The notes below the pieces were generated by a model. It searched no databases and was not told the DNA's origin. It saw only the letters and a program-made list of their open reading frames with translations. A stretch of DNA of 36,982 nucleotides from Methylocystis sp. (GTDB taxonomy: Bacteria; Pseudomonadota; Alphaproteobacteria; Rhizobiales; Beijerinckiaceae): NCBI GenBank assembly GCA_024506175.1, contig JAMBEQ010000062.1:1-36982 (forward strand), in the 5' to 3' direction. The translations under genes were made by a program, and so were the position numbers. Shown here in pieces: positions 33,334 to 36,982 of the stretch; positions within the stretch are counted from its first letter, which is position 1; each line of letters starts with the position of its first letter.

Positions 33334-36008
33334 GATTGTACCAGCTCCATTTTGGCGGAAAGCTCGATCAGCTTGCTCGACTTCCCGTGTTCTGAAATTA
33401 TGCCCTCCATGCTCGCGGCGTCGATGGGTCGGCTAAAGAGGTAGCCCTGGGCTTCGTCGCAGCCCAGCTCCTTCAGGAACTGCGCCTGAGCGGGCGTCTC
33501 GATGCCCTCGGCGAGAACCTTCAGATGCAGGCTATGGCCAAGGGCGACGATCGCGCGGGCGATCGCCGCTTCATTTTCTTCAGACGGAAGGTCGGAGATA
33601 AAAGAACGGTCGATCTTCAGCTTGTCGACGGGCAGCCGCTTCAGATAGGCAAGAGACGATTGTCCCGTGCCGAAATCGTCGATCGCCAGCGAGACGCCGA
33701 GCGCGCGAAGTCCGTCGAGAACTTGCACGTTCCGCTGCGCCTGGCGCATGACGTAGGTCTCCGTAATCTCCAGCTCCAGAAACTGCGGCGGCAGTCCCGT
33801 CTGCGCCAGAATATCCGCCACAGACCGGACGAGATCGGAGCGTTCGATCTGAACCCCGGAAATATTCACGGCGATGCCGTGAAGACCCAATCCCTTGCAC
33901 GCCCATTCCATCGCCTGGCGGCAGGCTTCGCGTAGCGTCCATTCGCCGAGCGGAATGATGAGACCGGTGTCCTCGGCGATGGAGATGAACTTGTCCGGCG
34001 AGATCATCCCGCGTTCGGGATGGCGCCAGCGCAAGAGGGCTTCGGAGCCGACGAGCCGGCCGTCGGATAAATCGAATTGCGGCTGGTAATGAAGGTACAG
34101 CTCACCCCGCTGCATCGCCTTGCGGAGCTCGCCTTCCAGAAACAGCCGTTCGTTCGCCTGATCTGTCAAATGCGCTTGGTAGAACATGAACCTGTCTCGT
34201 CCGTCCTCCTTGGCCTGGTACATGGCGAGGTCAGCGTTCTTGATCAGAGTCGTCGCATCCTCTCCGTCGCCTGGATAGCAGCTCACTCCAATGGAGGTTC
34301 GGACTTCCAGCCGATGGCCTTGAATAACGAAAGGTCGGGCCAGGGCGGTGAGGATTTTGCGCGCGGCCTTCCCCGCGTCTTCTGCGCCGCTGATGTTCTG
34401 CAGCAGCACGATGAACTCGTCGCCGCCAAGCCGCGCGATCGTGTCGCTGCGGCGCAGGCATTGCGCTAACCGCTGCGCGACGGCGCGCAAGAGCTCGTCG
34501 CCGACCGGATGTCCCAGACTGTCATTCACATATTTGAACCGGTCGAGATCGAGAAATAACAGGCAGAGCTTTTTGCCGGTCCGTTGCGACATTCTCATCG
34601 CCTGGTCGCATCGGTCCTTGAAGAGCTGACGGTTGGGGAGGTCGGTCAAGGAGTCGTAGTAGGCCAGGTGATGAATATGCGCCGCCGAACGCTTTTGTTC
34701 TGTCAGGTCGTAGAAGACGCCGATGAAATATTTGACGCGACCCTGCATGTCGCGAACGGCTGAGATACTCTGCCATAGCGGTATGATATCGCCGTCCTTG
34801 CGACGATCCCAGATTTCGCCTTCCCACTCGCCTTCGTTCCGCAACTTGGTCCAAAGCTCTTGGTAGAAGCTGGCGTCATGGCGCTTCGATTTGAAGACGC
34901 TTGTCTTTCTGCCGACGACCTCATCCGCCGCATAGCCGAGAATGCGGCTGAAGGCCGGATTGACCTTGATGATCCGCGACTCGGCGTCGGTAATGACCAC
35001 GCCATTCAGGCTGCCGTCGAAGACGCTGGCCGCAAGGCTCAATTGCTCGGCGGCCAGGCGTTGCGCAGTGACGTCCTGCAAAGTTCCGTTCGCCCGTAAG
35101 GGCTGTCCGTCCTCCCGATAATGCGCCAGACCTCGAACTTCGATCCACTTGGTTTTGCCGCCAGCGAGGACAAGGCGGCAGCCGCGGCTGAAAAGCCGGC
35201 GGTCTCGGATCGACGCCTGAAACGCCTCGTCTATGGCTTGCCGGTCATCAGGATGGATGATTGCGAGACAATCCTGGTAGCTGCGCGGCGGCTCGTCGAG
35301 TTCACAGATTTGAAGCAGCTCTTCAGACCAATGAACGACTTCCCCGCTCTCCAGACCGAGCTCCCAGCGGCCGATCTGGGCGATGCGCTGCGCCTCTTTG
35401 AGCTGTCGCTCGCTTGCCAGCAGCGCGTCGCGTTGGCTCTTGATCGCGGTAATGTCCGTTGCGCAAACGACCGCGCCTTCCTCTTTTCCTCTCGGATCAT
35501 GCTGTAGAGTCGCTTCGAGCCAGTAGAAGCGGTAATCTCCGTCCTTGCAGAGCAGCCGGTGTTCGGCTCGGTAGGCGCCGGAGCGCCGCACCTGTTCAAA
35601 GAGCGGTGAATGCGCCGGCCAGGGCAGGCGGGCGAGCAACTCCTCGAGCCGACTCCTTTCCTCTGGCGGCAGCCATTCGTCCAAGACCCGTTCCGTTATC
35701 TCGCCCGCCAGCGTGCGCAGATCGGCGCCAAAACGGCGATTGACTTGGCGAATACGTCCCTCGGGACCCAGGACGATCATCAGGGCGCTCGACGTGTCCA
35801 TAACGCGCTGCGTGAAGTCGGCCTGAGCGGTCTGCCGTCGATTGGCGGCTTGCAGCGCTTCGGCCTGCTGCTCCATCAAGCGCAGCATCTTGTCCGTCTC
35901 GGCGGCGCCGACGCTGAGTTCCTCCTGGATGGCCGCGTTGGCGAGACGCAGCGCCTCAACCTCCGCTCGTAGGCGCTCGACTTCTTGCGTGAGTGAGAGG
36001 TCAGACAT
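33303..36008 (-). CDS. Triple-PAS GGDEF-EAL cyclic-di-GMP enzyme
   Basis: 901 residues, without membrane segments. A coiled-coil (about 8-60) is followed by three PAS domains (about 65-190, 205-315 and 325-440), GGDEF (about 445-610, motif 528-532) and EAL (about 620-885, EAL at 656-658). RRSD at 519-522 is a proper RxxD inhibitory site, unlike in the other two GGDEF proteins of the window. EAL ligands are intact (LEITET, DDFGTGQSS, LKID, AEGIE, AQG). Bifunctional synthesis and hydrolysis of c-di-GMP is plausible, with PAS input probably redox, oxygen or a small ligand. The ATG at 36008 overlaps the hydrogenase-protease stop by 8 bases, so it is translationally coupled to the hydrogenase operon. 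Confidence 0.92.
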   Translation of the reverse strand: MSDLSLTQEVERLRAEVEALRLANAAIQEELSVGAAETDKMLRLMEQQAEALQAANRRQTAQADFTQRVMDTSSALMIVLGPEGRIRQVNRRFGADLRTLAGEITERVLDEWLPPEERSRLEELLARLPWPAHSPLFEQVRRSGAYRAEHRLLCKDGDYRFYWLEATLQHDPRGKEEGAVVCATDITAIKSQRDALLASERQLKEAQRIAQIGRWELGLESGEVVHWSEELLQICELDEPPRSYQDCLAIIHPDDRQAIDEAFQASIRDRRLFSRGCRLVLAGGKTKWIEVRGLAHYREDGQPLRANGTLQDVTAQRLAAEQLSLAASVFDGSLNGVVITDAESRIIKVNPAFSRILGYAADEVVGRKTSVFKSKRHDASFYQELWTKLRNEGEWEGEIWDRRKDGDIIPLWQSISAVRDMQGRVKYFIGVFYDLTEQKRSAAHIHHLAYYDSLTDLPNRQLFKDRCDQAMRMSQRTGKKLCLLFLDLDRFKYVNDSLGHPVGDELLRAVAQRLAQCLRRSDTIARLGGDEFIVLLQNISGAEDAGKAARKILTALARPFVIQGHRLEVRTSIGVSCYPGDGEDATTLIKNADLAMYQAKEDGRDRFMFYQAHLTDQANERLFLEGELRKAMQRGELYLHYQPQFDLSDGRLVGSEALLRWRHPERGMISPDKFISIAEDTGLIIPLGEWTLREACRQAMEWACKGLGLHGIAVNISGVQIERSDLVRSVADILAQTGLPPQFLELEITETYVMRQAQRNVQVLDGLRALGVSLAIDDFGTGQSSLAYLKRLPVDKLKIDRSFISDLPSEENEAAIARAIVALGHSLHLKVLAEGIETPAQAQFLKELGCDEAQGYLFSRPIDAASMEGIISEHGKSSKLIELSAKMELVQSHCWRSATVA

Positions 36009-36462
36009 GGTCGTCTGACTCGAAGTGGGAATCCAGCAACGCGGCGACCTCGTCCACCGCGCGCGCCACGGGAGCGGAAAGCCCGGGATGAAAGGGCGCG
36101 ACGCTCTCGGCTTCGGCTGCGAGGATCTCGATCGCCGGCATGGTCTCCGGAAGCGCCGATAGGGCCCGAAGAACGTAACCGAGGCCGAGTCCATGCGCTG
36201 CAGGCGTGGCTTCTTCGATGATCGACGCGGGGGAGGGGCGGCTGATCCGCCCGGGCGCGCCGGCGGGCGCTAATGCGTCAATGATAAGGACTTGGTCGCA
36301 ATCCTCAAACAGCGCCAGCGCCGCCGGACCGGGCGCGCCGGCGTCGGTGAGGCGCAGATTCGCGGGCCGCTTGCGCCTGGCCAACCGCTCATAGACCGCG
36401 GGGCCGAAGCCGTCATCGCCGTGCAGCGGATTGCCGAAGCAGATGATATGGCGCCGAACCAT
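36001..36462 (-). CDS. [NiFe]-hydrogenase maturation protease
   Basis: 153 residues of the HyaD/HybD/HupD family. Motifs are CFGNPLHGDDGFG at the N-terminus, IIDALAPAG in the middle and AHGLGLGYVLRAL near residue 95; the conserved Asp, Asp and His of these segments bind the nickel of the precursor large subunit. The enzyme removes the C-terminal tail of that subunit after nickel insertion. The ATG at 36462 has AAAGGAGG about 10 bases upstream, which overlaps the stop codon of the large-subunit gene. Directly follows its presumed substrate gene; the downstream PAS-GGDEF-EAL gene starts inside its stop. Confidence 0.9.
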   Translation of the reverse strand: MVRRHIICFGNPLHGDDGFGPAVYERLARRKRPANLRLTDAGAPGPAALALFEDCDQVLIIDALAPAGAPGRISRPSPASIIEEATPAAHGLGLGYVLRALSALPETMPAIEILAAEAESVAPFHPGLSAPVARAVDEVAALLDSHFESDDHV

Positions 36463-36478
36463 GACAAGGAGCCTCCTT

Positions 36479-36982
36479 TCAGGCGCCGAAATGGACCTTC
36501 TTGCCGGTGTCCAGCATATGCACTGTGCAAACCAGGCAAGGATCGTGTGAGCGGATGATATGGCCGAGCTCGACCGGATCGTCCGGATCGCGCACCTCGA
36601 CGCCGACGAGGCTTTGCTCCCAATGGCCGGGCTGGCCGGCGCTGTCGCGCGGCGAGGCGTTCCAGGCTGTCGGCGTGATGATCTGATATTTTTCGATGAC
36701 GCCATTCTTGATTTTGACCCAATGGCCCAGCGCGCCGCGCGCCGCCATGACGAGGCCGTATCCTTCGCCATCGGTTTCATCCACCTTGGCGGGCGCGATG
36801 AAATGCGCGCCATCGAGGTCTGCGGCCAATTCGTCGAGCATGCGCCGGGCGTAGGCGAATTCATGGGCGATGCGCCGCGCGCGCGCAAACTGCCGCAGCC
36901 AGGCGCCGCCGCCTTCCAAGGCGTTGAGCGAGGCGATCAAGGCGTCCCCGCCGATCAGCAATTCGGCCAGCGGGCCGGTCTG
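36479..36982 (-). CDS. [NiFe]-hydrogenase large subunit, C-terminal part (partial at window edge)
   Basis: The last 167 residues are in the window, and the gene continues beyond the right edge. The second nickel-ligand motif DPCLVCTVH is intact, preceded by ITPTAWNASPRDS and WEQSLVGVEVRDPDDPVELGHIIRSHD, typical of the uptake-type large subunit. After the motif's His a 12-residue tail (MLDTGKKVHFGA) remains; it is the likely substrate of the adjacent protease, which speaks against a sensory hydrogenase lacking such a tail. The CLVCTVH wording recalls group 2a/1h-type rather than standard group 1d enzymes as I remember them, but the catalytic group cannot be fixed from a fragment. Confidence 0.9.
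   Translation of the reverse strand, partial: QTGPLAELLIGGDALIASLNALEGGGAWLRQFARARRIAHEFAYARRMLDELAADLDGAHFIAPAKVDETDGEGYGLVMAARGALGHWVKIKNGVIEKYQIITPTAWNASPRDSAGQPGHWEQSLVGVEVRDPDDPVELGHIIRSHDPCLVCTVHMLDTGKKVHFGA

Overview
The window is GC-rich, tightly packed DNA from an alphaproteobacterium, most likely of the order Hyphomicrobiales. The evidence is a Ros/MucR-type regulator, an IalB-like exported protein, alphaproteobacterial-type PccA, UbiG and Rsm22 proteins, DUF4424, and several families of short palindromic intergenic repeats of the kind common in that order. A propionyl-CoA carboxylase subunit and an uptake-type [NiFe] hydrogenase would suit a Methylocystis/Methylosinus/Methylobacterium-like methylotroph, but that placement is inference. 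I see no phage, complete IS element, CRISPR array or plasmid genes. Most of the window is core chromosome with a few accessory modules.

Layout. (1) 121-3359, minus strand: a DSF-synthase (RpfF-type) gene followed 17 bases later by a membrane-anchored PAS-GGDEF-EAL gene. This looks like a fatty-acid quorum-sensing/c-di-GMP pair. (2) 3650-5959: a Tat-exported multicopper-oxidase-like protein that has lost key copper ligands, and an Ala/Glu-rich helical protein of unknown function. (3) 6407-11663: tRNA-Leu(TAG), tig, clpP, pccA and a small hypothetical gene. Two families of intergenic repeats, each present as an inverted pair, bracket this stretch. (4) 11687-18843: a MucR-like regulator, purE-purK, a metallophosphoesterase, an IalB-like protein, ubiG and lysC. 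(5) 18932-20899: two paralogous small helical proteins (DUF2267-like) flanking a divergent DUF4424 gene. (6) 20957-24948: a VOC protein, an Rsm22-like methyltransferase, leuC and a small membrane diguanylate cyclase. (7) 25088-33333: a zincin-type metallopeptidase, then a type II secretion locus split into two divergent arms. The minus arm carries a DUF1190-like gene, gspL, gspM and a gspC-like gene; the plus arm carries gspE, F, H, I and J. No gspD, gspG, gspK or prepilin peptidase is present. (8) 33303-36982, minus strand: the 3' end of a [NiFe]-hydrogenase large-subunit gene, its maturation protease, and a triple-PAS-GGDEF-EAL gene that overlaps the protease gene by 8 bases.

Two themes stand out. 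First, c-di-GMP signalling enzymes occur three times in three different settings: beside a DSF synthase, alone after leuC, and translationally coupled to hydrogenase maturation. Second, the secretion locus is incomplete and divergently arranged. The strongest candidate for a little-described system is the RpfF plus membrane PAS-GGDEF-EAL pair. It recalls the Burkholderia RpfF/RpfR pair, but the putative receptor is built into the membrane. The hydrogenase/c-di-GMP operon is the second candidate.
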